Shown: positions 10,352-22,167 of the stretch, in pieces | Layout: every line of letters begins with the position of its first letter | Position numbering within the stretch: the stretch's first letter is position 1 | NCBI GenBank assembly: GCA_947396885.1 | Contig: OX377204.1 | Coordinates: forward strand, 90,530,728 to 90,594,727 | Source: Heligmosomoides polygyrus polygyrus | Lineage: Eukaryota > Nematoda > Chromadorea > Rhabditida > Heligmosomidae | Length of the DNA stretch: 64,000 bases | Direction of reading: 5' to 3' | The notes under the pieces: model-generated | The model's input: the letters and a program-made list of their open reading frames with translations, nothing else | Database searches by the model: none | What the model was told of the DNA's origin: nothing | Translations under genes and position numbers: made by a program

Positions 10352-11835
10352 CAGTGGCGTCCAAAAGTCTGTGAACGTCTGCATTTTTCGAGATAACTTT
10401 CTTTAAAAAGGTCCAAACAGAGTGAAATTTGGATATGTTGTAGCAAATTAGATCGCAATAACAATCCTTTGACCTATGTTCGTTATCATCGATTTTTCAC
10501 AAGTTCAAGTTCAGTCGGGCAACGGTAAAAGGTGAGCTGCTAAAGCATTGAGCGTATTTGACAATACATTTTCTTATGAAGCCAGTATTGATATACTGTG
10601 GTTTATAGCATACTCCCTATTATGCCGAGAAAAAAAAAGAATATCCTTACTGACAAGAATAGAATATCCTTACGAGAAGCTATTTTTTGACTCGTCCAGA
10701 AGAAATCTCTTATTGACAGGTAGACTGCTTTTCGGATGCGGAATTTGGACAGTTACTGCTATAGTCAAGAGAATGAAGCAGTTCTAAGCAGCAGAAAATG
10801 CTCCTAAGTCAGGCTGGCTACGGACTACGACTTCTAGAGACGATTCTGACATCCAAAGCATGTCGAGGCGTAACCCGTCGTTAACAGCCGTCGATATAAA
10901 GAGGCCTGTAGCTGCTCACCATGGCTTAGATGTAAGCGTGAACACGTAAAACGTTGCAGAGATCTTTTGGGCTTTATGGAAGACGTTTCGTTCAGCAACC
11001 GTTCATCAGCGAGAAGAATAGGAAAGTTGGACTCCTGTTTGTCAAGGCGCATTTGAGCTGGACGATAGACGATTGGAAAAAAGTTCTTTTCAGCGATGAA
11101 GTTCAACCTATTTGATCTGATGGACCACACTACGCAAGACGTCCAAAAAGCGCGGAGTACGACAGAATATCAATTGCCAACTACTGAACATGACGAAGGA
11201 AGTTATGGTTTGGGGATGCTTCAGTGCACACGGAACAGGCTTTGTTCACCATATCCAAGGAGTTATGGACTCCAAACGCTACAAGGAGATTGCGAGCAAT
11301 ATTATGCTCCTATTCGCTAGTCATACTTTCCAGACGCCGTGGATTTTCTAACAAAACAACGATCTGAATCGTGTTTCGAAGACGGTGAAAGAATGGTTAA
11401 ATGGAAACGGAATTCATCTTGTGTCGTGGCCTTTTCAATCACCGGATACGAACTCAATCGAACACCTTTGAAAACACCTTGCTAAAAGTTTAGCAGGTCT
11501 CACAGCAAGAAATAGGGCAAAAAAGTTTAAACATTTAAGGCAGAAATTGGAAAATGTCGGACCCGACGTGATCAACGAACTTCTAGAGTCCATGCCGAGG
11601 AGATGTGAAGCCGTAATCAAAGCAAAAGAATTTGCAGTTCGCTACTAGGCAGATTTCACGGTTTTTCCGTTTTTATGCTTGAAATATGGAAGGGACCTAT
11701 ATTGAACAGCAGTGATAATGCGTAAAAAAAGATTTGTAAACTGTCACAACATATCCAAATTTCACATTTTTAAAGTTGATTTGAAACGAGTTCTGGCGAA
11801 AAATGGAATCGTTCACAAACTTTTGGACGCCACTG
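10352..11835 (+). mobile_element. Tc1-like transposon with long terminal repeats, decayed
   Basis: The left end CAGTGGCGTCCAAAAGTCTG and the right end (inward CAGTGGCGTCCAAAAGTTTG) are inverted repeats. Similarity continues inward to a shared TGAAATTTGGATATGTTGT block about 80-100 bases from each end. The CAGTG start is typical of Tc1 relatives. The flanking TA is not preserved. Transposase remnants read on plus include VMVWGCFSAHGTG near 11200, SWPFQSPDTNSIEHL near 11430-11475 (a DDE-type motif) and a C-terminal ESMPRRCEAVIKA ending at TAG about 11648. Internal stops and frameshifts show it is inactive. Length is 1,484 bases. Confidence 0.88.
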
Positions 11836-12477
11836 CACCTCTGCAGGTTTTTCGAGCATAACTTTGGTAGCTAGAAGTCTAGAGATAAAGTGAGTGGGTT
11901 TTTAGAATCGACCTAAAATTCTCTAGGATGCACAACTAAATTTGTCTTGGCAACGCTAAATTTACAGAGAAATTCGGGTGAGAGGAAAATGGTTATGAAG
12001 TATGTACTGGTTGGGAAACACCTCTTCAGAATCGTAATGTATTAAAATAGATCATCGAAACACAGTTATTATCGAAGAACTGATCAATATTTGGTTGGAT
12101 TTCCTTCCACTCTATTTTTTTTGAATTTAGCCATAGCCAAGGCAACATTTAGTAGAGAATTTCCTAGGAATTCTAAAAACCTACCCAAGTTTCCTTCAGA
12201 GTCGCCGATTCTAAAGGCACGGTTGGAAAATCTCGCAGAAATAGGTGTCCGTAAATATTTTGCCGGCACTATAATCTGCGGACTAAAAACGCTGCTAAAC
12301 GAACCCTACGGCACTGTTGTTAATCAACCTCCTTTGAAGTAAGCCGCATATGTAAATTCCAGAAGATTTCCTAGAGGCAGTTTGATTTAGGCCTTGAAAT
12401 GATAAACTGACATTAGGGCAGCCGTGCAACAGAATAGCCCTGGTTTTATTCCCCAGACGAGTTGGCACTATAGTTGT
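11836..12477. other. Unassigned non-coding stretch
   Basis: No feature recognised. The frames on opposite strands at 12084-12342 mirror each other and lack any domain. Confidence 0.5.
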
Positions 12478-12660
12478 GAATAATTCAATTCGAAATCGAA
12501 TATTCGAAAAATGCGATTTTCAAGTGTACTCAAATTCGAATGCTCGAAAAATAGAACTGCCCAGGTTTTAGGTTTTTTTGGTGCCGATTTTCGAATGTAT
12601 TCGATTTTCGAATGTTCGAAAATCGTTGCTATTCGAATATATTCGGTTATTCGAAATTTT
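12478..12660. repeat. Cluster of TTCGAA palindromes
   Basis: At least ten TTCGAA or ATTCGAA hexamers and heptamers occur in about 180 bases, and the two halves are imperfect inverted copies of each other. This density resembles the subterminal repeats of hAT-type transposons or a foldback MITE, but no second boundary or target duplication was found. Confidence 0.55.
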
Positions 12661-12924
12661 TGTACGGGCAAGATCATACATATTGGCCACCAAATTCGTC
12701 AAAGCGGAACGGATACAATGTTTGTGGGTCACGGCGGAACTGAATGCAGGCTCCATTGGAACCATACACAGGAACGATCACCGTTTTGTCGTCAGCGTCA
12801 CATCTACATAATTAAACTATCTTACTCATAAACAAATAAAAAAATGTATAAAATTTAAAAAATATTTAATAACAAAATTTTAAAAAATTAAAAAGTTAAA
12901 AGACTAAAAGGATAGAAGCCAGTG

Positions 12925-12990
12925 CTACTCGTTTGCGCCACGCATTCTACTTCTAATCAATAGGATGTTTAAATTGGTCCACACATTGAT
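12925..12990 (-). mobile_element. SINE-A 3' fragment
   Basis: The phrase TGCGCCACGCATTCTACTTC followed by a degraded ATGTTTAAATTGG block matches the 3' third of SINE-A on minus. Confidence 0.6.
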
Positions 12991-13960
12991 TTGCCGACAG
13001 AAGCTTAGACTTTGTTAATGGTACGAACAATTTACTAAGCGAGAAGTAACAATGAAAAAATGTTTTGAAGGAGAAAAAAGTTGATGGTGAGAAAAATTCC
13101 AGGCGTATAAGCCAGTCAGCTTTGGCTATTCTTCAAAGCCCCTTAATAAAGTCGCCTGAAGACATGAAATGCATAGACCAAGCCTGGCCTTTCATGTGAA
13201 TACAGAAAGCAGAACATCTTCAAATATGTAGCATCTATGCTTCCACCCTTAAGTCGAATGCATGGCGAGCCTAATTGTCACAGAAGAACCTCATCTCTTT
13301 AAAGAATCCGGTTGTCCTCAGCCGAAAAATTGTTACAAGAGTTACGTATGAGGTGTTCGAAACAAGGAAACATTCGTGAAACCATGAGACTAGCTCGTGA
13401 CGCCGACACACTAGACAATTTCATTGAAAAGGGAAAACATTTTCCTCGACGCAGCAGCCTTTGATTATGATTCATCGCTTATGATTCAAAGCACATTTGC
13501 TGGAATTGTAGGCGTTAGAACTCTGAAGCCTTATATGAGAACAGAAGACGGCAAAGGAAATTAAGACATGGTGCATCAAGAAATGACTCATATGCGTCGC
13601 TCTTTATCCCTTGTCCCTTTGCTTTGAGTTCCAGTTTTCGAACCGAATTATGTCTTTGTAGTCGTGCGGTTGATAGGTGACGAACTGAATTCTGGGGTGG
13701 TATTTGAAGTCGAGTCCCAGTTCCTATTTTAAGTCCATTTCCGCTGCAGACAGTGGCGATCAGTTTCGTCTTCGCGATAAGCAATTGTTCAACGACCGGG
13801 GGCATATCGTGAATGAAGGTGTCCGAGGAGTGACTTTGGTGGATCCATGAGAACACGTTTCATTGCGAAGTTTACCACAAAATGACCAATGCAAGGCAAA
13901 ACAAGGATATGATAGAGAAAAGCGGTGGCCAGTGCAGTTTGCCCTTACTACTCCCTTTTA
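12991..13960. other. Unassigned non-coding stretch
   Basis: No gene, RNA or known repeat recognised. The 113-codon minus frame at 13515-13856 has no recognisable domain and no splice context that I can support. Confidence 0.45.
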
Positions 13961-14252
13961 GGGCGTATGTGGCGTAGTCGAAGGAGGTGCCGACTGTCGC
14001 GCACCAGATCCCCGGTTCGGATTTCCCGCCCAGGCCAACCTAGCCTTCCGTCGATCCAGGGTCAGTGAATTTGTACCAGACTTGTCTGGGAAGGATAGAG
14101 CGCTGACTTGTTCATCGGCTGGCCACTGCAAGTCATTGTCTGGCCAAATACGCATTCAAATTCAATATTCATTCAATTCAGCTTCCACGACATCCTGTAG
14201 AAGTATAATGTGTGGTGCATCCCAAAACAGGTTGAGTGACGTCTCCCTTTAT
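13961..14252 (+). mobile_element. SINE-A, full-length copy
   Basis: A plus-strand copy from the head (GTATGTGGCGTAGTCGAAGG) to the tail (CTCCCTTTATC). It lacks about ten bases before the B box and has a short duplication of ATTCAA in the body near 14150-14180. Confidence 0.85.
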
Positions 14253-14384
14253 CAGCATTCTGCGATTTCTTCTTGAAAATAAGTTAATTCTGGGATTGCA
14301 AGACCTCAGTTGGTAAGAGTTCCATCCACCGTGCGACTCTGAAGAATAAAATTAAAGTTAAATATTACGGAAAACAAACGAGGT

Positions 14385-14640
14385 TGCTTAATCTCTTCTG
14401 AGATGCGCCATGCATTCTACTTCTACGGGATGTCGTCGAGACGATTTGAATGCGTGGTCATGCAATGACTTGCGGTGTCCAGCCGATGAACAAGTCGGCG
14501 CTTTATGCTTCCCAGACAGACCAGTTCACCGAACCCGCAGGGATGGGAGGCTTGGTTGGCCCGAGCGGGAAATCGGAACTAGGAACCTGGCATCGGATGC
14601 ACTCGACAACAGGCACCTCCTCCGACTGCGCTAAATGCGC
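14385..14640 (-). mobile_element. SINE-A copy
   Basis: A minus-strand copy from the 3' body to the A box. The TTTATCC tail is degraded. Confidence 0.8.
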
Positions 14641-15745
14641 AAAGACAACGATTGATTCAGTCAAGATAACGGCGCGAAACTGCGTGTGGCGTGGCCACAG
14701 CAGCTATGAGTCTAAAAGGCATGCCTAATTTGTCCTTTAAGGCATGCTGTAACATCATAAAGGGTATAGATTTGGCAAGCATTTATACAGCCCACATATT
14801 TTTTGGAACGCTAGCATTGTTGATAGGAAATGTGGAAAGATAATATGGGTAGAAAAAAGAAAATACATGGCAGAGAGGAACTCTGAAGGAGCAGGAGGCT
14901 GTTCGGAATCTACTCTGGCGACGGATGCCTGTTGAACGGCGGGTGACTATTCAGCTTCTCGGTGTTACTAATGGGCAGCAACTGACCCGCTGGAACAATG
15001 CGTAATTCATAGGCTTCGGCGGCCCGCACAACTGTCGCTGGAACAGGCAGAGTGCGCCTTAAAAAGCTATCGAATCCGGTGCTGGGTGCGTTGCCTTCAT
15101 CGAATCGCTTCCAAATTAGACCGCCGCGCTATTCGATGACGACTGGAAACCTCATCGCTGAGGAATCGCCACTCAGACTTCTAGGAGCGCCAGATCTATG
15201 AGGCTCTAGTCTCGGAAAGTGCTTACTATTCTGGACATCAGATTGGAAAAAAGATGTCATGTTCGACAGTTATTCGGTCGATTGCTTGCGGTAATGTCGA
15301 ACGGAACATTTCCGCTGTTTCCGCCTTCTCCGTGCTTTTTCTCTATGACAGGATAGATGGCTTTATTACTATTAGGCTCAGGAATAGATGCCGTTTTACA
15401 CGTATCTAGCAGTAGTCGTAAAAAAGGGTACTAGTCGTTATTCTGGCCTACATGAGGAGACGGACACTCCCCATCCAATCGCAAGCAATGAAAGCACCGA
15501 CCGTACGCGCCTTTTGAGGGTAGCACTCCAGTTCGCTGCGATGATTGGTCCGGTGTGGCTCCGCCTCCTCTATGCAGGCCATTCTGACGACTAGCACTGC
15601 GAAGGCTTTTCAGCCGGTTTTCGTGAAATTAGAGGAACTCAGTTCAGGGGTGATGAAATTTTGTGAACGCATCTCGCAAAAAGGAATCAAGAAGAGAAAA
15701 GATAAGATAAAGACATAAAAAACAAGGATAGGATAAAAATATATA
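14641..15745. other. Unassigned non-coding stretch
   Basis: No feature recognised on either strand. Confidence 0.5.
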
Positions 15746-16577
15746 CCATTTTCACATCGAACTGGACACTTTTCAAATCAAATTGGACACTTTTCACGTC
15801 AAAATGGACACTCTTCATAATTAGTCTAAGGCTTTTTAAATGAAAGCGAACTCTTTCAAATCGAAATCACCAAGGCAAGCTAAATTGCAGACACACCAAG
15901 AATAAATTTTTGTTCAGCAAAAATTCGCTAGAACTTTCTTTGAAATTCTGTAGTTCAGCAGTCCTTGAAAAATATTTTTGAGAAAAAGGTATGAAATAAA
16001 TTTTGTTTTAAAGCGTAGCAAGGCAGCAATCATGTTCTGCATTAAAAATCTGGATCGCGCCATGCACTTGAAAGGCAAGTCGCAGTGATTACTTGATTGA
16101 TAGTGTAATCACTGCTTTAATGCAGCAAGAAAGTTAGGATATGTGTTTTTTTTCAATTGTTTGTGTTGTACCGTTTGCAGGAGTGAAACCATACACAAAA
16201 AATTTTGCTATCAGCCGAATAAAATCGCGAATTTTCGGACGAGGGCATCAACAATAATAGCCACCTTTCTGCTCTTTAAAACAAGCTATAAACCATTATT
16301 TTTCCTTAAAAATGAGAAATTTATAAAACTTTAAAGAAAGTGTTTATTTATTAGGTAGGATAGTTAAAACTTCAAAGAAAGTTACACTAACATTTTTCTT
16401 GAAAAAATTATTATAACATTTTTGGAAATTTTCTAGTTTAGTGAAAAAGAATATCATTTTGATATGGAAAAGTTCGCTTTGATTACAAAAGGTTTTAGGC
16501 AAGCTTAGATGAGTCTCCAATTTCATTTATGAAGTGTCCAATTTGGTTTGAAAAGTGTCAAATTCGACGTGAAAATG
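15746..16577. mobile_element. TIR-0.8 element, copy b, complete
   Basis: Starts CCATTTTCACATCGAACTGG and ends with the inverted TTCGACGTGAAAATG. Each end carries two to three direct copies of a roughly 20-base unit of the type AATTGGACACTTTTCAAATC, followed by AAAGCGAACTCTTTCAAATC and an inner block around TTTCTTTGAAGTTT, also inverted between the ends. So the terminal repeats extend well over 150 bases inward. The middle has no transposase frame, so this 832-base element is non-autonomous. Confidence 0.85.
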
Positions 16578-16776
16578 TTACATAAAATGTTTTCCGGAAG
16601 AGGGTTTTCACACGTCTGTCAAGCAAGAACGTCCTCCACATATAGAGCTTGTAGTTTGCACTTCAACTCCGAAACACTTTCAGTCTCACTAGGACAAATG
16701 AGAAGCCGAGGGGGAATTACCTTGTTTCATTACCAAGATTTTTTAATTAACAGCAGATCGCTTTGCTTATAAATTT

Positions 16777-16839
<63 letters not shown>

Positions 16840-16841
16840 TT
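16777..16841. repeat. TTTA microsatellite (3' tail of the adjacent LINE)
   Basis: About 16 TTTA units. Read on minus they form an AAAT tail at the 3' end of the CR1-like LINE at 16780-17690. Confidence 0.8.
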
Positions 16842-17690
16842 ACGTGGGTATAAGACCCACGTGTAACAGAGAAGGAAAACAAAAACAAACCAAGCAACAC
16901 TCGAACCATTAACCACATGACCTAGTACTCGAGTAGTGCATTTGTGGCTATACGCTTGAACTCAGCAGATGCATGGGTGAGACAGGAACACCAAACCTGA
17001 GTGCTACGAAAGCAGAAGCCGCTCGACAGGTGAAAGACCTAGCCCACAGGATGGTGCTGGCTCTGGCAAAATTTAATTTCATGGAACCGCCTCGAGTTCT
17101 GGACGGTGTGACGGAGTAACATTCTGACACAGAACAGCGTACCCTCCCTGTGAGCATTTTAAGAGCAGTGCAAACATCCCTCAACTTTCGGCTCGATTCC
17201 AGAGAGTGAAGACCCAAATAAGCATTTCTAATACTCGTGGGATTCTAGAATAGAGAAATCCTCCGGTTCTACGTAAAACTTTCCTTGTAAAACTTTTTTG
17301 AACCTTTTCTAACAAGGCCACATCTCTCATTTTACGAGGCGAGAACACAACAGATCCGAATTCGACAATAGGTCTGATATATATCTTATACGCCATTGTC
17401 AACACTCTTCTATCATTCGTTGCCAAGGCTTTGAAAATTTGAAACAACCTTGTCAACCCCTTGCGACATATTAGCTTTACATGATCTGAAAAGTCCAACT
17501 TCTCATCGTAAACGAAGCCTAAGCCTTTTACCGAAGTTACTTTCCCGATGCATTGCCCATCGATACAGTAATCTAAGGCAGCTGACAAAGTCCCAATTCT
17601 CATGTGCACTCTCTTCTCCGGAGCCAAAGGAAGACACCAACGTATGGACCAGTCCTTGACTAGATCAATGGTGGATTTTGCTTACTTTTG
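16780..17690 (-). mobile_element. CR1-like LINE, 5'-truncated, decayed
   Basis: On minus, 17627-17181 gives a 148-residue frame matching the region after the catalytic site of CR1/Jockey-type reverse transcriptases: a KRVHMRIG-like segment, VKGLGFVYDEKLDFSDHV, then MAYKIYIRPIVEFGSVVFSP and LLEKVQKSFTRKVL. The C-terminal part continues in another frame at 17217-16948. The 3' end has a short untranslated stretch and the AAAT tail. The fingers, palm and catalytic Asp-Asp regions are absent because of 5' truncation at about 17690. Confidence 0.85.
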
Positions 17691-17703
17691 TGCTTCTTTT
17701 AAA

Positions 17704-17994
17704 GGCGCGTGGTAGCACAGTCGGAGGAGTCGACGGACGTTACGTGTACCGGGTTAATGGTTCGGGTTCAAACAAGGCCAAAGAAGCCTTCCATCCTTTT
17801 ATAGGATTTGTGTACTGCTACCATGTTATGTGATAAGTATAACACTGTTTTCCAATCGGTTGGCTCCCGCAACTCATTGTATAGACCAAAGTCGTACGCA
17901 TTCAACCAGCGTGCGCGAACTAGTAAGTAGAACGCATGGCGCATCCCAAAAGCGACTGACTAACGCCGTCCCTTATCCTCTTATCCTTTATCTT
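17704..17994 (+). mobile_element. SINE-A, full-length but diverged
   Basis: A plus-strand copy from GGCGCGTGGTAGCACAGTCG to a clear tail of repeated TTATCC units (CCTTATCCTCTTATCCTTTATC region at 17970-17992). Confidence 0.85.
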
Positions 17995-18098
17995 AAAAAA
18001 CCTGTCCGATTTCGAAAGAAGTTAAAGCAGTAACTTGACATTTTCTAAAAAATATATGAAAAAACTGACTGTGAAGGGATTGATTACGGTACCTAAAG

Positions 18099-19604
18099 AA
18101 ACGTACAGCACCCGGTCCTGACAGGATCAGAGCTGAACACCTGAAGAACCTCCCGCCAGCGCTCATCAACACCTTGGCGCGGCTCTTCACACGCTACCTG
18201 TCCGAATGCAAGGTTCCATCTCAGTGGAAGACCAGCAAGACCGTTTTGCTGTACAAGAAGGGAGACGTGCACGACATTGGCAACTATCGCCCGATCTGCC
18301 TGTTGTCCGTAGTCTACAAGCTGTTCACTCGAGTCATCCTGAATAGGATTAGTAGAACGCTGGACGAAGGACAGCCATGCGAACAAGCAGGATTTCGGAG
18401 AGGATTCAGCACGATCGACCACATACACACCATTACGAAGCTCATCGAAGTGTCGCGAGAGTACAAGCTGCCGCTGTGCCTTACGTTTATCGACCTGAAG
18501 AAGGCATTCGACTCCGTCGAGACTGAAGCGGTCCTCGAAGCCCTGCTCACTCAGGGCGTTCCTACTCAGTACATCAGAGTCCTTCGAGAGCTGTACAGTG
18601 GAATCACGACCAAGATCTCTCCATTCTACAACGACGTCGTCGTCGACGTGAAGAGAGGGGTTCGGCAAGGGGATACCATATCCCCGAAGCTCTTCAGCGC
18701 CACCCTCGAAAACGTCATGCGCGAACTAGAATGGGAAGACATGGGAGTGAAGGTCGACGGCCGGCAACTGCACCATCTTCGCTTCGCTGACGACATCGTG
18801 CTCATAACACCGAGCATCAGTCAGGCGGAACGAATGCTGGCCGACTTCGATCGTGTATGTGGAAGCGTTGGACTGCAGCTGAATCTTACGAAGACGATGT
18901 TCATGAAGAACGGATGGGTTTCTGATGCCCCATTCTCGCTCAACGGAACGAACATCTCCGAATGCTCCAGCTATGTGTATCTGGGTCGCGAAGTCAACAT
19001 GGCCAACGACCTAGCACCAGAGCTGAGCAGGAGGAAACGAGCGGCTTGGGGAGCTTTCAAGAGCGTCGAAGAAGTCGTGAAAAAAACGAAGAACGTCCGA
19101 CTCCGTGCCCACCTATTCGACTCCACTGTTCTTCCTGCCCTAACATACGCCTCAGAGACCTGGGCTATACGAAAGCAGGATGAACACGCGATCAGCGTCG
19201 CGCAGCGTGGAATCGAGAGGACGATGCTCGGAGTGACACGACTCACGCAAGTGAGAGAAGGCCTCCGGAGTTCCGAGCTTCGCCGACGTTCGAAGATCAG
19301 AGACGCTGTCGCATGGGCCAAGTTGTCGAAAATTAGGTGGGCCGGCCACGTAATGCGATTCGCAGACACCCGCTGGACGAGAGCCGTCACAGACTGGATT
19401 CCGCGGGATGTCAAAAGAACGCCAGGACGCCCACCAACGCGTTGGTCGGACTTCTTCGTGAAAGCCCTGAACGACCGATATGACGCTCTTCGTGTCCCTC
19501 GAGCGAGGAGGATCCATTGGACCACTCTCGCACGCGACAGGGACGAATGGAGACGCTGCTGGCGCCCGCTCGAGCAAGTCGATGATCAACGGGACGACAG
19601 GTGA
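18099..19604 (+). CDS. RTE reverse transcriptase, N-terminally truncated (about 500 residues)
   Basis: The protein would copy RTE RNA into DNA at the insertion site. The frame is open from 18099; a start codon is not expected because the element is 5'-truncated. Motifs in order: KRTAPGPDRIRAEHL at the N-terminus (reverse transcriptase block 0/1), NYRPICLLSVVYKLF (about residue 70), GFRRGFSTIDHI, FIDLKKAFDSV (catalytic Asp), [21 protein letters not shown] (catalytic Asp-Asp), NLTKTMFM and YLGREV. The C-terminal part, with KIRWAGHVMR and PGRPPTRWSDFF, is the thumb/connection region usual in nematode RTE proteins. It ends at TGA 19602-19604 with DDR. No endonuclease domain is present, so on its own it cannot support retrotransposition. 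Confidence 0.92.
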   Translation, partial: KRTAPGPDRIRAEHLKNLPPALINTLARLFTRYLSECKVPSQWKTSKTVLLYKKGDVHDIGNYRPICLLSVVYKLFTRVILNRISRTLDEGQPCEQAGFRRGFSTIDHIHTITKLIEVSREYKLPLCLTFIDLKKAFDSVETEAVLEALLTQGVPTQYIRVLRELYSGITTKISPFYNDVVVDVKRGVRQGDTISPKLFSATLENVMRELEWEDMGVKVDGRQLHHLRFADDIVLITPSISQAERMLADFDRVCGSVGLQLNLTKTMFMKNGWVSDAPFSLNGTNISECSSYVYLGREVNMANDLAPELSRRKRAAWGAFKSVEEVVKKTKNVRLRAHLFDSTVLPALTYASETWAIRKQDEHAISVAQRGIERTMLGVTRLTQVREGLRSSELRRRSKIRDAVAWAKLSKIRWAGHVMRFADTRWTRAVTDWIPRDVKRTPGRPPTRWSDFFVKALNDRYDALRVPRARRIHWTTLARDRDEWRRCWRPLEQVDDQRDDR

Positions 19605-19613
19605 TACAGGTGA
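18099..19613 (+). mobile_element. RTE-type LINE, 5'-truncated, with unbroken reverse transcriptase frame
   Basis: A 1.5 kb retrotransposon copy flanked by the 9-base duplication TACCTAAAG at 18090-18098 and 19614-19622. It begins inside the open reading frame, just before the reverse transcriptase GPDRIRAEHL segment, so the endonuclease domain is missing. The 3' end is a short repeat tail built on TGATAC (GGTGATACAGGTGATACC), as in RTE elements. The coding frame has no stop or frameshift, suggesting a recent insertion. Confidence 0.92.
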
Positions 19614-19622
19614 TACCTAAAG

Positions 19623-20990
19623 GAGCAGGTGCAAAAAAAAAAAAATGCGCAAAGCCACGCTCAGAGTGACGACTTCACAGAGGAACACTTAGGCCGAAGT
19701 CCAGCGGACGTGTACGACGTGGACGTGGACGTGAAACAAAGTTTTCCAACTACCGAGATTTTAAGATGAAAAGACGTAGAGTCTTTCAGACAAACTCCAG
19801 ATGCTCCCTTGGCTTAGCACAAGCTTCGTTTGTAGGAAGTAGGAATTTTTATGTAGGAATTATATTTTCGTTTAAAAAACGCACACATTTTAATAGTTTT
19901 TTTTAAATTTTTAAGAGATTATACTTGACTCTGTGAAAACCTACCTATTTTGACTACAGATGCGATTATTTTGTTTAAAAATATGTGATTTAAAGCAAAA
20001 AGCAACTGTTTTAATAGGACCTGATATGTAAATAAATGAAGCACCCTTGCAATAAAGCACGTAAATTAGCCAACGCAAAAAACGAAAATAATCCGATTTA
20101 ATCAATTGAAGTGAGAATCGCGCGTTTGTTATGATCGATCATCAGGGCTCAACATGAATAAAAGATAAATTAAAATAAATAAATGAATAAATAAACAAAG
20201 TAAATACAAGTATAAAAATGAAACAAAAAACAAAAACAAAAGAACAACAAACAATATTAATAAATAAATAAGCAAAAATGTAAATGAAATAAAATAAAAT
20301 AAAATTATAAAAACAAAAATTACATTCAAAAACTAAAAATAGAAACTTCTTCACTGATGAGCCAACGATGGGGTGTTATAAAAAAATGGTTCGTCTGAAA
20401 AGAGATGGCGAAACGAAGCATTGAGGTTTGCTGTTGTTTATCCATAATAGTCGATAAATATATTTAATAATGGATGGGATGGTATCGATTAGTTGACCAT
20501 CACCTATCGATTTAATCGATTTTTCATAGCAGGCTGTTAAAAGTTCAGGGCGGTAACTCCTGAACAGCTAGAAATCGAATCAAATTAAAATGAATAGTGG
20601 ATAATGTTGAAATGAAATAACAATAAATAAAGAAAAAATAAATAAACTCAAAATAAACAACAAAATGTACAAATAAAAATAGTAAATAAATAAATAAAAA
20701 TATGTAAATATAAAATACAATTTAATGAATAGGAATCGGATTTAAACGCCCATTCAGGCCAGTAGGGTTGAAAATAAATGATTAGGCGATTATTTGTGGC
20801 GGATAGTTCGTAGTTTTCGGATGTAAACAGCAGTTTACTTTTTTGAGACTGTCCCACATAAGTGATTAGTGCTCCATAATTCCCACTAGTAAAAAAACTA
20901 ACAGGCAGCAGGCCAAGGAAAGATGTTAACCGTAGTCAGAACTTAGCTATTTTTATACTAATCAAATGGAAGAATTATGAGAAATTGCTG
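19623..20990. other. AT-rich non-coding stretch
   Basis: Contains an A13 run near 19635 and two A-rich low-complexity zones (20160-20340 and 20580-20720) made of irregular AAATA units. The 66-70 codon minus frames there encode only Phe/Leu/Ile-rich low-complexity sequence. No gene is supported. Confidence 0.6.
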
Positions 20991-20998
20991 AGTCTTTT

Positions 20999-21427
20999 AT
21001 GATAACAAAACTACGTAGAGCAGAGAAAATAGAGATGATGGGCTTCAATCGACGAAACGGCCTTCTGGAAATGCAAAACTCGAGAACTTTCGCATCAATG
21101 GTAGCCGCAATACGCACTAGTCTGACGAAGTTCACTGCCATTTACATGCAAAAGCCCTGCCCCTTATTTTCAAGCGATCGATTCGCTGCCGACTCAGAAA
21201 AGGAAGGAGACGCCTACAAGAATATTCTGGAAAAAATCGATTTCAAAGAAGTTGATGCAAAATGTCATTCAAGTGGAAAAGTGGAGAGGCTTAGGAGAGC
21301 GATGTCTCGGGGGTGCGGTTGTCCGAAACGGGCCTCGAGGGACGGCTTAACAAGCTGTTACGAGAACCGATGGGGTGGGCTTCCGACGACTCGCTCGCTT
21401 AGGAATAAACTACTCAGATCCCTCTGA
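20999..21427 (+). other. Unidentified 142-codon open frame
   Basis: The frame has ATG and stop and is longer than most chance frames here. The central segment (about residues 30-95) has balanced, soluble-protein-like composition, including DRFAADSEKEGDAYKNILEK. I recognise no domain, and the C-terminal part (GCGCPKRASRDGL onward) looks less protein-like. It could be an exon, part of an undescribed transposon, or chance. Nothing around it (no splice sites I trust, no repeat boundary) decides between these. Confidence 0.25.
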
Positions 21428-22167
21428 CGAATCGCCTTCTGTTATGCGGAAAAAGTGAGCCAACCTGTTTACCCCCATGGAAATAAGCCACTTTCAGTGT
21501 TCTAGAAGGACGAAGTGCCATTCAACTAACCTAATAGGTTTTTCGGATCCACATTGCGCAGTCATGAAGTGGTGCATACTTGTGACGTGACTCTCACTCC
21601 TGCCGGCTCAGTCTGAACGAAAATTAACCAAACCGGCCGAAAAATCGATAACGTCGATCGATATTGGCCCCGCTATCGGAGAATCCTATTCGCTCTGCAG
21701 CCCTACGGCGACTTTCTTTTAAACTATTGAGCACATCTGCCCCACTAAATGAAAACTCTTTAAAATTTTATTTCTCGAGAAAAGGTTAATGCTTTAAAGC
21801 TTGTCTTGCTGTGCAAAAAAATAGCGCTAACGTATGACATTGTGCCATGCACCCATCCAGGACGTCAGGATTTACACATTGTTGATGGCAGCAATTCTAT
21901 TGTGCTGTTCGATAGTTACCGTCGTTTTTCATGTCCGACTGTCGTTGAATCTTGGCATGACATTTAACAGTGGGGTAGGATGTCGTGAAGCTGTTCAGCC
22001 AAGATTGTTATCGAAGCTTTATTCGGCTTAGCTGTGGGCGTAACCGCCTTCATCAGAGCCTGAAAAAATCAATTAGAGTTTGAGAAAAAAGTAGAGAGTT
22101 TGAGTGTGTCGTTTTTCTCATGGATGGCGTGAACTGTATATGTTTTTTAGTGCGTTATTGGTATGCA
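21428..22167. other. Unassigned non-coding stretch
   Basis: No feature recognised. Confidence 0.5.

Noticed and set aside
20129..20354. Two minus-strand frames of 66-70 codons, very hydrophobic
   Set aside because: They are translations of an A-rich low-complexity tract, giving only Phe/Leu/Ile/Tyr.
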